A stretch of 64,000 bases of DNA from Maribacter ulvicola (GTDB taxonomy: Bacteria > Bacteroidota > Bacteroidia > Flavobacteriales > Flavobacteriaceae), in the NCBI RefSeq assembly GCF_900155985.1, contig NZ_FTMA01000001.1, positions 372,001 to 436,000 of the forward strand, read 5' to 3'. Shown piece after piece: positions 44,874 to 54,281 of this stretch. The notes under the pieces are model-generated. The model did not search any database and was not told the origin of the DNA. It saw nothing but the letters and a program-made list of their open reading frames with translations. Positions within the stretch are counted from its first letter, which is position 1. Each line of letters starts with the position of its first letter. The position numbers and the translations under genes were made by a program.

Positions 44874-45640
44874 ATTTCAAATTATTTTTCTGGTACAGCG
44901 ATAGAGAATCTATTTACTTATCTACATCTTTTAGAGAATGATTACCACAATCAATGACCATGTTAAACTTTATATTCTTGTTTGCTAATTAACTGGCTAC
45001 TCTTTCTAGCGCTTCGGGGGAACCATTTATTTCAATCTTTGCCATTATTTACAAATTCATTTCATTTAAGTGTTTGCCTAATTTAATACTATTCTATGAA
45101 ATTTGGCCACTCTTATTTACTACCATCATCTATCTTCCTTTAAGTTTATTTTATTTTTAAATTTCTAAAAACTCATCATCCTTACTATCCTATTTCTAAA
45201 ACCTATGGTTCATTTTACTACTGTGAAATTCGTATTTATTACAATACCGATTCCCGATACGTTCAATGTAATGGCCTAATGGTACCACACAAAAAAAGAC
45301 TTCATAAAAGGAGCAAATCATACTTTTAAAATAGGTAGTGACCCAATGTTGTTGGGTGCAAATATCACTAGTTTAATTAGCAAACAGCTCCGGAGCAAGG
45401 CTATGAAGCAATGAATAAAAATAAATCTCTAAAGGTATTTTAATATACTTTGGGGAAATATATTCTTTGCAGGACTTCAATAAAAAATGCCCGTTAATAA
45501 AGAGCTATACTAATGCATTCTGGGGGAACTTTAGCATACTAATATTAAGGGCAGCCTCAATTTAACATTTTCTAGGAAAATATAAAAATCAGTTTTGAAT
45601 TCTATCTGATTTTGTACTAAAAAATCCCTTTAAAATGTAA
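44874..45640. other. gene-poor stretch with short decayed frames
   Basis: No intact gene is seen over about 770 bp, unusually long for this compact window. Two short protein-like frames are present: a minus-strand one at 44914-45045 (listed separately) and a plus-strand start-less frame at 45280-45412 (KKDFIKGANHTFKIGSDPML...). Both look like remnants. Confidence 0.5.
44914..45045 (-). pseudogene. possible short gene broken by a stop
   Basis: From the ATG at 45045 the frame reads MAKIEINGSPEALERVAS, meets TAA (44991-44989), and continues in the same frame LANKNIKFNMVIDCGNHSLK until TAA at 44914. Both halves look protein-like, so a nonsense change in a 43-codon gene is possible. Family unknown, low confidence. 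Confidence 0.25.
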
Positions 45641-45664
45641 AAAGCAGCCTGTAAGGGCCGCTTT
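45641..45664 (-). terminator. terminator after the 45.7-kb lipoprotein gene
   Basis: AAAGCAGCC (45641-45649) pairs with GGCCGCTTT (45656-45664) with one mismatch. A-rich DNA to its left gives T-rich DNA downstream on the minus strand. Confidence 0.5.
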
Positions 45665-45690
45665 CTACTATCCATATTTTTTTTACCTAC

Positions 45691-46458
45691 CTAGTCTGCT
45701 ACATAAGTGAAGGTTGTTACGTACGTTTCGTTTTCATCTGAATGCATAGAAACCGTAGAAACCGTTGCTGCCGTTGGGTAATCACCATCATAAGTGTAAG
45801 ACATATTTATAGTATATTCTATTTCTCCTTCCTCATTTTTATACACTATTTGCGCCGGATTATTGTTAGGAAACAATGCCTTTGCCCTTACAATTTCTTC
45901 TGCTTGTGGGGCACTTGCAAAGTTCAGTTTAATCTGATCCAAGACATTTATGATACCCGCTGCTTCTGCAGTTTTATAAAATGGATTTGGTTTATCGTCA
46001 TATGAAATTTCTGCCGTGTAATACACCATATCCTCTTCACCCGTCATGTAGTCATAATCATACTCAATAAATTGTATTACAGATGGGTTACCATTATCAT
46101 CATATGCTTGTATCTGCCCAGTTTCAAAAGCGTTATAGGGTGATTCATATAACTCCTCTACATTTCCGTTATCTATATTACCTGATACATTTGTTAAATT
46201 ATCTTCGTCATAGGTTAAGTTCGTCGATGCTGTTCCATCAAAAATGGAGGTCAATTGAAGTTTGCTATTGTACGAAAATAAGATATTGTTATGTTCTTCT
46301 TCATTTTCGGCAGACGCCACATTAATAGAACTAATAAGCTTAGTTTCTATATTTCCGTTTACTTCTTCAAACTCTTCTGAGGTTGATTTTTCGCAACTGA
46401 AGTTCAGGAATACAATAGATGAAAATAGTAATACGTAATTAATTGATTTCATGTTCAA
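45691..46458 (-). CDS. lipoprotein with Y/D-rich repeats
   Basis: 255 residues: lipoprotein signal with lipobox FSCEK (Cys22), then short beta-strand units (NNILFSYNSKLQLTSI, LTYDEDNLTNVSG, IEYDYDYMTGEEDMVYYTA, YTYDGDYP) of an RHS-like or RagE-like flavobacterial lipoprotein family. The C-terminal part has the DDKPNPFYK and NNNPAQIVY blocks, which also occur in the lipoprotein of the SusCD operon at 53.2-54.2 kb. So they are relatives. Function unknown; surface display likely. Confidence 0.7.
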   Translation of the reverse strand: MNMKSINYVLLFSSIVFLNFSCEKSTSEEFEEVNGNIETKLISSINVASAENEEEHNNILFSYNSKLQLTSIFDGTASTNLTYDEDNLTNVSGNIDNGNVEELYESPYNAFETGQIQAYDDNGNPSVIQFIEYDYDYMTGEEDMVYYTAEISYDDKPNPFYKTAEAAGIINVLDQIKLNFASAPQAEEIVRAKALFPNNNPAQIVYKNEEGEIEYTINMSYTYDGDYPTAATVSTVSMHSDENETYVTTFTYVAD

Positions 46459-46524
46459 GTTTATGTTTTAATTTATTTTAAAGGTCTATACTTAACCATG
46501 GGATTTTAAAAATATTGCACACAC

Positions 46525-46550
46525 AAATATTACGGAAATCCGTAATATTT
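46525..46550. promoter_or_regulatory. perfect 12-bp inverted repeat (operator candidate)
   Basis: AAATATTACGGA at 46525-46536 and TCCGTAATATTT at 46539-46550 with a 2-bp spacer: a perfect 12-2-12 dyad. It lies in the 319-bp gap between divergent genes, 67 bp upstream of the lipoprotein start and 228 bp upstream of DUF1080. It has no U-tract, so it is more like a protein binding site than a terminator. The rest of the gap shows nothing clear. Confidence 0.55.
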
Positions 46551-46777
46551 AGGTAAGGCTAATAGCTGTAGGCTTTAGTAGGAATAATAAAGTTTTAAAA
46601 AATGAAAAATTTAAAGTGAAACATGCCCCACTACAGGTACACTTTACTTCATACAATATACCTTAATTCCCTGTTAAACTTTAAATCAGCGTACAGCAGC
46701 TTTTTATTTTATCCTTACTTTTAAAACTTGCACTTGTTTCAGGTGCGTTCAAACCAACATTCTAACTCACTTTAATC

Positions 46778-47803
46778 ATGAAAAAAGTACCAGTTTTACT
46801 CATGGCATTTCTTCTTGTCATTACCTCAACATTTGCAACTTCAGTCGGCACCTCTACCGCACCTGAAAACACCTTTATTGGCACGTGGACCATTGATGTC
46901 GTCGGGGGTGGTGTAGCCTGGTTAAAAGTGCATGAAGAGCAAGGGGTCTTAGATGGCGAATTATTATGGATCGGCGGTAGTATTCTTCCAGTTTCCGATG
47001 TTTATATGGTAGACAAGAACACGCTTATTGTTACCCGTACGTCTAAAAATGAGCTTAAAACCACTTCAGGAAAAGCCCGTAGCCATACTAGAACTTGGAC
47101 CATGCGTATTACCAAAAGAAACGATGCTATCGCAGGTACAATGACAGGACCGGCATGGGGCAAAATTGGAGAGGAAATTAGTTATTTCACAGGCACTCGT
47201 TTGCCTGCGGTAGGTGCTGCTCCCAACTTAAGTCTCTTAAAATACAAAAAACCCATTCAACTTTTTAACGGTAAAAACTTAGAAGGCTGGAGAACCATTG
47301 ATCCTAAAAGCCCAAACGGTTTTAAAGTTGTAGACGGCACTTTACAGAACAATCCTGTACAGCCTAAAAATGGTGATCATATCTATTACGGAAACCTACG
47401 TACAGACCAAGAGTTCAAAGATTTTAATTTAAAATTAGAGGTCAATGTACCTAAAGGAAATAATAGTGGTATTTACCTAAAAGGACTGTATGAAATCCAG
47501 GTAGTAGACTCTTATGGACAAGAGTTGGACAGTCATCATATGGGTGCACTTTACAGCCGTATAACCCCTAGCGAAAATGCAGAGAAACCAGCAGGTCAAT
47601 GGCAGACGTTAGACATAACATTGGTAGAAAGACATGTAACAGTCATCTTAAACGGAAAAAAAATTATTGACAATGCAGCCGTTGAAGGACCAACCGGTGG
47701 CGCTATTAGCTCTGACGTTTACGCTCCAGGTCCGCTCTACTTACAAGGTGACCACGGTAATGTTGCCTATAGAAACATTGTTCTTACCCCAATTAAAAAA
47801 TAA
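46778..47803 (+). CDS. DUF1080 (3-keto-disaccharide hydrolase) protein with extra N-terminal domain
   Basis: 341 residues, exported (signal peptide to about TFATS). The C-terminal half from about 155 is the DUF1080 lectin-like fold: IQLFNGKNLEGWRTID, then NNSGIYLKGLYEIQVVDSYG and LYLQGDHGNVAYRNI. DUF1080 enzymes cleave 3-keto-glucosides. Residues about 30-145 form an additional beta-rich domain (TWTIDVVGGGVAWLKV, TRTWTMRITKRNDAIAGTM), not part of the core fold. Followed by the sorbosone-dehydrogenase-like gene 130 bp on. Together they suggest sugar or lactone oxidation, unproven. Confidence 0.88.
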   Translation: MKKVPVLLMAFLLVITSTFATSVGTSTAPENTFIGTWTIDVVGGGVAWLKVHEEQGVLDGELLWIGGSILPVSDVYMVDKNTLIVTRTSKNELKTTSGKARSHTRTWTMRITKRNDAIAGTMTGPAWGKIGEEISYFTGTRLPAVGAAPNLSLLKYKKPIQLFNGKNLEGWRTIDPKSPNGFKVVDGTLQNNPVQPKNGDHIYYGNLRTDQEFKDFNLKLEVNVPKGNNSGIYLKGLYEIQVVDSYGQELDSHHMGALYSRITPSENAEKPAGQWQTLDITLVERHVTVILNGKKIIDNAAVEGPTGGAISSDVYAPGPLYLQGDHGNVAYRNIVLTPIKK

Positions 47804-47933
47804 TTTTTATTGCACTACCGCACATTAAATGATACCACTTTACTTTTGGGTATCAATTATGTCCATGGTCTCTATATACGCACAACCTATTACAAACCAA
47901 TATTAACAAGGTATTCAAAACCTTTAACAGCTT

Positions 47934-49202
47934 ATGAACAAATCAATTACAATTAAAAACTCACTTTATTTACTTACATCAATGGCATTGACAGCTCTTT
48001 TTGTTCAGTGTAAACCAGAAACAAAGCCTGTTGCCAAAACAGTAAAAAATGAAACTATTTTAAAAGCTCCTGAAGGATTTTCAGTAGCAGAAATCGGTAA
48101 AAATTTAGGCGCCGTTAGGCATTTGACCGTGGCTAAAAACGGACATATCTATGCCAACCGATCGGTATTAAAAGATAGCACGGCAATTATTGTCCTTAAA
48201 GATACCAACAATGATGGTACCATAGATGAACAACAACAATTTTCTGAATTGCCGGGTACCGGTATTATAGCAACTGACGATTATTTATACACCTCTTCTA
48301 ATTCTGCCATATTCCGCTATCCGTTAAATGACGACCATGAAGTTGTAGATACCAATGCACCAGAGAAATTGGTTGACGGACTAATTGATATGGGTATGGA
48401 CAATGCCAAACCATTTACCATTGATAATGATCATAATTTATATGTTACTATTGGGTCATGGAACGATGCATGTAGAGATGGAGATGCAGGTATGATGCCC
48501 TGTACAATTTTAGATTCTGCGGGAGGTATTTGGAAATTTAAAACGAATAAACTGAATCAGACATTTGCCGATGGTTCTAGATATGCTACGGGACTTAAAA
48601 ATTCAGTAGGTATTCGTTGGAATTTTGAGACCAACTCTTTATTTGCAACAGATCACGGCCGTGGCGGATTACACTCTTTTTATCCAGAGGTATTTACACA
48701 AAAACAAGATGCCGAACTACCTGCGGAAACCCTTTATGAACTAAAAGAAGGTGATAATGCCGGATGGCCTGAAACGTATTACGACCATTTTAAAGATAGT
48801 AGAATGCTTGCGCCAGAGTACGGTGGCGATGGAGAACAAATAGCCAATAAAGACTATATTAATCCTGTAGTTGCATTTCCTGCACATTTAGGACCCAACG
48901 ACCTACTTTTTTATACAGGCGATATGTTTCCCGATAAATACAAAAACGGAGCTTTCATAGCTTTTCACAACCAGTCTGCAGAACTTAAAAAAGGATTTTT
49001 CGTTGCATTTGTTCCTTTTAAGGATGGAAAACCAAGTGGTGAATGGGAGATTTTCCTGGACAACTTTGCAGGTTTCGATTTAGCGGACACCACCACAAAA
49101 GGTACATTGAAACATCGCCCGTGTGGATTAGCACAAGGTCCTGACGGAGCTCTATATGTCTGTGATGATTTTGGCGGAAGTATATTTAAGATTACGTATT
49201 AA
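47934..49202 (+). CDS. sorbosone/glucose dehydrogenase-like beta-propeller lipoprotein
   Basis: 422 residues: lipoprotein signal with lipobox FVQCK (Cys27), then a six-bladed propeller of the soluble glucose/sorbosone dehydrogenase type (PGTGIIATDDYLYTSSN, NLYVTIGSWNDACRDGDAG, TGLKNSVGIRWN, FATDHGRGGL, PCGLAQGPDGALYVCDD). PQQ-dependent relatives oxidise sugars or aldehydes, but the cofactor is not shown by sequence. Same strand as DUF1080, so possibly one unit. Terminator follows. Confidence 0.85.
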   Translation: MNKSITIKNSLYLLTSMALTALFVQCKPETKPVAKTVKNETILKAPEGFSVAEIGKNLGAVRHLTVAKNGHIYANRSVLKDSTAIIVLKDTNNDGTIDEQQQFSELPGTGIIATDDYLYTSSNSAIFRYPLNDDHEVVDTNAPEKLVDGLIDMGMDNAKPFTIDNDHNLYVTIGSWNDACRDGDAGMMPCTILDSAGGIWKFKTNKLNQTFADGSRYATGLKNSVGIRWNFETNSLFATDHGRGGLHSFYPEVFTQKQDAELPAETLYELKEGDNAGWPETYYDHFKDSRMLAPEYGGDGEQIANKDYINPVVAFPAHLGPNDLLFYTGDMFPDKYKNGAFIAFHNQSAELKKGFFVAFVPFKDGKPSGEWEIFLDNFAGFDLADTTTKGTLKHRPCGLAQGPDGALYVCDDFGGSIFKITY

Positions 49203-49224
49203 CTTGTTTCATACACTAGATTCT

Positions 49225-49255
49225 AAAAACGCCCATCAAAATGATGGGCGTTTTT
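49225..49255 (+). terminator. Rho-independent terminator after the sorbosone-type gene
   Basis: AAAAACGCCCATCA pairs perfectly with TGATGGGCGTTTTT around an AAA loop; T-run follows. Confidence 0.85.
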
Positions 49256-49407
49256 ATTTTTTAAACATTGTCCTCTTCAAATTTTTACAGTCTAACTGTT
49301 AAAACATTTTGGCTGTACCCCAAGTGACATTCCATCAGTATGGAAACCAAACATGGCCTATATGAGGAAAAAGCCTATCTACATCAGGTAAGTTCCACCG
49401 CGCAACA

Positions 49408-52023
49408 TTATTCTGCAGCACCTTCAAAAATGCTATTGAAAATAAGCTTGTAGGTTCCTCTTGGCTGTGCTCTAAATTGTGGTCTAAAGGCAAATAATAC
49501 TACAGAACCTTTTCCGTATGTTGCTTTTACCATAGCTGGCTTTTTAGCAATATATTTTTTCTCGCCCATTGCCCAACCACTCATCAATAAATCTTTCTCC
49601 GCATAGGTCGCAATCACCTCTACTTCCGGTAATGGTGCATTTTTAATCTCTTCTGTACCACCTTCTCCTTTCTTACTTTGCTTATCAATAACAAAAGCGC
49701 GACTCTTATTAAAAGAAACCGCAACGGTATCTTGCATACCAAATGCTAACGGGTGCGTGGTGTCTATAGCTGTTTTAATCAACGAACCTGGTATAAAGAA
49801 CTCATTACTATCTATACCTTCCGTAGCATCTTTTAAAGGTAGTCCAAATTGCTCTATTATATAGTTACTTGCTTGATCAAAAGCCAATAACGTACCTCCA
49901 TTTTTCACATAATTACTTAAGGCTACCGTACCTTCTAAACCAATACCGCCCGTAAACTTCTGGGGCATTTTTAACGGTGAATTACCATGTAAAATAGATT
50001 TTGGTCGTTGCGAAGGGATAATCAACACATCATACTGAGATAAATCTTTTGTTTGAATGTCGATATCATGGAGCGTATCGGTCTCAAATGAGTATTCATC
50101 CATTATAAAACGTGTCCACCCTTCATCCATATTAGCCACCCAGGATTTGTACAAACCTACTTTGGGGGCATGTACCTTGGTCATTGCTACTTTTGGTTCT
50201 GCGGATAAACCTGTTACCTCTAAACCGTATTCAGCTGCTATATTTTCTACAGAAGCACTACCGCCAGAAACGATATAAGCACCTGGCGGATATGTTGTTT
50301 TACCAGACTTGAACGATGCATTTGTCTTGTATGCCGTTCCGCCCGCTTTTAATATTTTGTTAGTTACCTTAACAGATGCATTACTGTTGGCACTTAATAA
50401 ATATCCGAAGGAAGCATTTCCTTTTACTTCGCCCTCATAGTACGGCGCAGATTCTACTACTTTTTTGGTAGCTACTTCAAACGGCTCTGCAATTTTATCT
50501 ACCGTAATGCCCATTTGCAATGGCAATGTCCAACCCGCTAGGTCGTAAGGGGTGTCTGGAGGACCACCTGGATATTTAAAACGTGTTGGGTAGTTTTGCT
50601 TTTCCATCAAATCCATCAGATAAGGTCTAAAAGCTTGTGCTGTATAAATAACATAGGCCCCTTTCTCATATTTTTTTCCATTGACCTCAAAACTTTTGGT
50701 CGTTTTCTCTATTTCAATACCGCCTTTAAGCAACACATTGACCAAGTTTACAGCCTCAAAAGCATCCCATTGATCTTTACCTATTACATATGCAAACGGA
50801 CCTTCTTCTTTCGACTTCTCAATTGCAGAAGCTCCCATTTTGTAAATATTATACAAGTAATTGCTCTTACGATCGGCAGCCAAATCCAAAGTTGCCCAAG
50901 TAGCGGTCAGCATATAATCTACAGCATCACGAAAGTGAGATTCGCCCCCTTTCCATGGATCCGGATACATAATATCCGTACCATCTGTAGGTGTACCTCC
51001 CGCAACGGTCTTCGGTAATTTCTCTGGATCGTAGAATCTGGGCGTAGGAGTGGTATGACCAACCTCAGTTAAAATGCCGATCATATTATGGTAATAAGGC
51101 ACTGTACGCCCACCGCCGTTCCAGAACATGGTATAAAAATTATCGGCAATGGCACCCGGCATATTCTCCAATGAAAACCTTTTGGTCATCGCTGACCCTA
51201 CCTCACTAACTCCTGCAGTAATTGCAGGATGAATTCTTGGATTTACGGGATCTGCATACGGAGGCAGTGAAATTTTTGTCCACGATGGTGAGGATTGGTG
51301 GTGGTTATATACAATCTGCGGATACCACTCATTATACAATATTTTAGTAACATGATAAGTTTCTGGCATGGTATTCATAAACCAATCTCTGTTATTATCA
51401 TGCCCCATGTAATAATGATATAAAATAGGCGGTCGTGATGTTTCATAAGCGGTACCTAAGTTCTTCTTGTACCAGTCTACCACAATATCTAACCCATCAG
51501 GGTTCATAACAGGCATTAGTATCGTAATTACATTCTCCCTAATCTTTTTCATTTCGGTACTTTCAGATGTAGCCAAAGTATATGCCAGTTCTGATGTCAT
51601 TTGACCGTGAGCCAATTCGGTAGAATGCATACCGCCATCGATCCAAACAACAGCCTTACCTTCTTCAGCTAATTTTACGGCTTCATCATCGGACACTTGA
51701 ACACGAGCAAGTTTTGCACTTATGTCTTTCCATTTGTCTAAGTCCTTAAGGTTTTCTTCGCTTGAAATAAACAAGATGTACATTTTTCTACCTAACACGG
51801 TAGTGCCAATCTCTACTTTTTGTACACGTTCAGAAGAACTATCCAATATAGAAAGGTAGTCTTCAATTTGGCTATAATCTGCCAATTTATAATCGGTACC
51901 AACTTTAAAACCGTAAACATCTTCTGGTGAAGGTATGGTCTGCGCCACTGTTACTGATATGCAAGAAATGGCTAGTACAAGAATCAGCAATACCGTCTTG
52001 CACCAAGCGTTTGTTATCGTCAT
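49408..52023 (-). CDS. secreted M14-family zinc carboxypeptidase
   Basis: 871 residues: signal peptide near ISVTVAQ, M14 carboxypeptidase domain from about 45 with the Zn pair His133-x-x-Glu136 (GGMHSTELAHGQ) and a later His in QIVYNHHQSSP, then beta-sandwich and, near the C-terminus, a class I amidotransferase-like part (DVLIIPSQRPKSILHGN, LLAFDQASNYII). Large M14 proteins with this extension are typical in Bacteroidota and degrade peptides outside the cell. Located downstream on the same strand as the SusCD-metalloprotease cluster, which may share a peptide diet. Confidence 0.88.
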   Translation of the reverse strand: MTITNAWCKTVLLILVLAISCISVTVAQTIPSPEDVYGFKVGTDYKLADYSQIEDYLSILDSSSERVQKVEIGTTVLGRKMYILFISSEENLKDLDKWKDISAKLARVQVSDDEAVKLAEEGKAVVWIDGGMHSTELAHGQMTSELAYTLATSESTEMKKIRENVITILMPVMNPDGLDIVVDWYKKNLGTAYETSRPPILYHYYMGHDNNRDWFMNTMPETYHVTKILYNEWYPQIVYNHHQSSPSWTKISLPPYADPVNPRIHPAITAGVSEVGSAMTKRFSLENMPGAIADNFYTMFWNGGGRTVPYYHNMIGILTEVGHTTPTPRFYDPEKLPKTVAGGTPTDGTDIMYPDPWKGGESHFRDAVDYMLTATWATLDLAADRKSNYLYNIYKMGASAIEKSKEEGPFAYVIGKDQWDAFEAVNLVNVLLKGGIEIEKTTKSFEVNGKKYEKGAYVIYTAQAFRPYLMDLMEKQNYPTRFKYPGGPPDTPYDLAGWTLPLQMGITVDKIAEPFEVATKKVVESAPYYEGEVKGNASFGYLLSANSNASVKVTNKILKAGGTAYKTNASFKSGKTTYPPGAYIVSGGSASVENIAAEYGLEVTGLSAEPKVAMTKVHAPKVGLYKSWVANMDEGWTRFIMDEYSFETDTLHDIDIQTKDLSQYDVLIIPSQRPKSILHGNSPLKMPQKFTGGIGLEGTVALSNYVKNGGTLLAFDQASNYIIEQFGLPLKDATEGIDSNEFFIPGSLIKTAIDTTHPLAFGMQDTVAVSFNKSRAFVIDKQSKKGEGGTEEIKNAPLPEVEVIATYAEKDLLMSGWAMGEKKYIAKKPAMVKATYGKGSVVLFAFRPQFRAQPRGTYKLIFNSIFEGAAE

Positions 52024-52440
52024 TTTTCTAAATGGTTTGTTTGAACTAGTAAATTAAGAAATAGTAGAGAACTAGATACATCTAATAAAGATTATGTTAA
52101 AAAAATGTTTGTTTCTACTACTGAAACCAGAATGAAATTATCTCTACATAGGACTTTAACCGTAACAATATCAAAAAAATATATAATTAGTGCATTTTGA
52201 ATTTTTGCTAAAAATGAAATCAGATCCTTGTTACCAATCTAAATCCTATTTCCATACCACTACATATTTGCAAACAATAATATAACCCTTAACCTTTGTA
52301 TTACATTATACCGTAATTTCTATTTCTGTACAAAGGGCCTTCTACCTTTAATACCATTAAAATTGGATGTCATTTTAAACCCTTGACCCTACTTAGCCGG
52401 TTAAGATCAACAATAACGTTATTTAGTAAACAGATTGTAC
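52024..52440. other. 417-bp intergenic stretch
   Basis: AT-rich DNA between the M14 gene and the M48-like lipoprotein gene; should contain the M14 promoter. No convincing TTG/TAnnTTTG pair, hairpin or frame found. Confidence 0.4.
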
Positions 52441-53082
52441 TTAAATACTATTATTCCAAATATTTAAATACAGCTCTTTAAAGGCTATATTGTTAGTTTT
52501 GGTAGTACTTAAATTTATATACTTATTTATTTGTTTTATGCGATCGGTACCAGAAGGGTGTGTAAAGGTCTCACTACCTAAAATCAATTTTAAAATATGG
52601 AAATTACTTTTTAAATCTTCAAAAAATAGCGGTGCCTTAGATTTAATTAAATGTACAGCTATTAAATCTGCCAAATACTCGGCTTTTTTATAGGCATTTA
52701 ATTGCGGTCCTTCAGAAAGAAAACCTTCTAAATTAAATAAACTTGCTTGGTGTAAAGTAGCTATATGGGCAACCTCATGAGTTAAGGCGAATAATTGAAT
52801 ACTTTCTTCTGTACAATTAACTAACCCTCTACTTACTTCAACATAACCAAAGGCGGCACCGGCATTAACACCTAAATCTTGTTCAATAATTTGAAATTCG
52901 GAAGGTATTTCAAGTGCTTCATACCTTGAGAATAATGGAACTAATGTTGTATTATATAATTGAATTAATTTTTCCTCTTTCGTTAAAACAACCTCCTCTT
53001 CTTGTTCTAGCTGACTATTCTTACCGTCATTACTACAGCCAATAAATATTAAAACAAGTAATATGTAAATATAAGTTTTCAT
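52441..53082 (-). CDS. M48-like lipoprotein zincin
   Basis: 213 residues: signal with lipobox FIGCSN (Cys16), zinc motif LTHEVAHIATLHQ (HExxH near 100-110) and AEYLADLIAVHLI with Glu as third ligand; late THPSGTDRIKQIN is a feature of M48 peptidases. A minimal periplasmic or surface metalloprotease, possibly processing peptides for the nearby importer. Separated from the SusCD operon by a terminator, so independent. Confidence 0.8.
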   Translation of the reverse strand: MKTYIYILLVLIFIGCSNDGKNSQLEQEEEVVLTKEEKLIQLYNTTLVPLFSRYEALEIPSEFQIIEQDLGVNAGAAFGYVEVSRGLVNCTEESIQLFALTHEVAHIATLHQASLFNLEGFLSEGPQLNAYKKAEYLADLIAVHLIKSKAPLFFEDLKSNFHILKLILGSETFTHPSGTDRIKQINKYINLSTTKTNNIAFKELYLNIWNNSI

Positions 53083-53095
53083 GTATATTATTGTA

Positions 53096-53129
53096 TAAAA
53101 AAAGGAACACTCTTTATTAAAGTGTTCCT
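53096..53129 (-). terminator. terminator closing the SusCD operon
   Basis: AGGAACACT pairs with AGTGTTCCT around an 8-9-base loop; the A-run to the left (53097-53103) gives the U-tract on the minus strand. It lies after the lipoprotein gene that ends at 53163. Confidence 0.75.
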
Positions 53130-53162
53130 AGTATAAAATTGGCCTTAATTTAATTCTCTAAA

Positions 53163-54188
53163 TTAGTAGGTGTAATTTTTTTCTACGCTAGCCAAACCAT
53201 CAAAATATGTGTAAGATGCTTTAATTGGGTAGTTATCTGTATTGTACTCATAAGTAATAGCACCATCTGCTAAAGTACCAGAAATAGGATTATTGGTGTT
53301 TACAGCCGTAATGCCAGCATTTATAGCTGCATAAGCTGCAGGGTATAATCCTTTAAAAGGGTTGTTCTTATCATCATATGTGGCTATATAATCATCAGAA
53401 AATCTATTTTCAAGGACTACATTTCCTTCTTCGATCGTAAACTTCACCTCTGTCACGGCATCATCGCTTGTATGGTCTGTTCTTTTCTCAGAAGATAAAG
53501 CACCATTTGCATCATAGCTATATTCGTAGGTGTAGGTCAACTCAGATTCAAAGCTGTATTTACCTTTTACTATTTGTCCTTCATCATTATATTCGTAAAC
53601 CGTAATTGATTTAGAATCTGCAGATTTTTTTTCTAAAACTTGGTTTTTATCATCGTAAACTAAAATGTACTCTACAGTATTTATATCTCCAAAATCATTG
53701 ATTTCTTTAGTATAAGAACTTACAAAATTAGACTCATTATAGCTATACGTAGTTATTGAGTTTTCACCGAATAAATCTGCAATCTGATACGTAAGTAATT
53801 GCGTACCATTACCAACCTCTGCGCGAATATTGATCACTACACTATATTCTTTAGCAGTAGTACCATCTTCAGCGGTTACTATAAAAGTTTTAGCCTCACC
53901 GTCTACAAATGTCACCTCTGATCCAGAGTTTGGCGTTACTGTTGCATTTTCAGAAATCCCTATTGTTGGTACAACCGTAGTTAAGCTGGTTCCAAAAGGA
54001 ACTTCAATTGCTATAGTATTTCCTAAATCATATGTAATATCATCTGCATTGACACCATCTATTGCAATTGAAAAATCATTGATAGCTGTTAATGTTGATA
54101 ATGCCACAGTATCATCATCGCTTGAACACGAAACCATCACTGTTGAGATTGCTACAAATAGACTTAAAATCGAAAAAATTCTCTTCAT
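53163..54188 (-). CDS. lipoprotein of the SusCD operon (DUF5018-like start)
   Basis: 341 residues: lipobox MVSCSS (Cys21), then two Ig-like units of the DUF5018 kind (LSTLTAINDFSIAIDGVN, EAKTFIVTAEDGTTAKEYSV), then a Y/D-rich repeat part (YNESNFVSSYTKEI, YDDKNQVLEKK, YTYEYSYDANG) ending DDKNNPFKGLYPAAYAA and YNTDNYPIKASYTYFDG. This tail resembles that of the lipoprotein at 45.7 kb. Likely the surface ligand-binding accessory of the transporter. Confidence 0.75.
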   Translation of the reverse strand: MKRIFSILSLFVAISTVMVSCSSDDDTVALSTLTAINDFSIAIDGVNADDITYDLGNTIAIEVPFGTSLTTVVPTIGISENATVTPNSGSEVTFVDGEAKTFIVTAEDGTTAKEYSVVINIRAEVGNGTQLLTYQIADLFGENSITTYSYNESNFVSSYTKEINDFGDINTVEYILVYDDKNQVLEKKSADSKSITVYEYNDEGQIVKGKYSFESELTYTYEYSYDANGALSSEKRTDHTSDDAVTEVKFTIEEGNVVLENRFSDDYIATYDDKNNPFKGLYPAAYAAINAGITAVNTNNPISGTLADGAITYEYNTDNYPIKASYTYFDGLASVEKNYTY

Positions 54189-54281
54189 AATTTATTATTT
54201 ATTTAATTGTATTTAGAATGCCTTATTTAATTAATCCTTGAACCCGAAAGGCGTAAAACAGGTTACAATTTGTTCCCTTAT

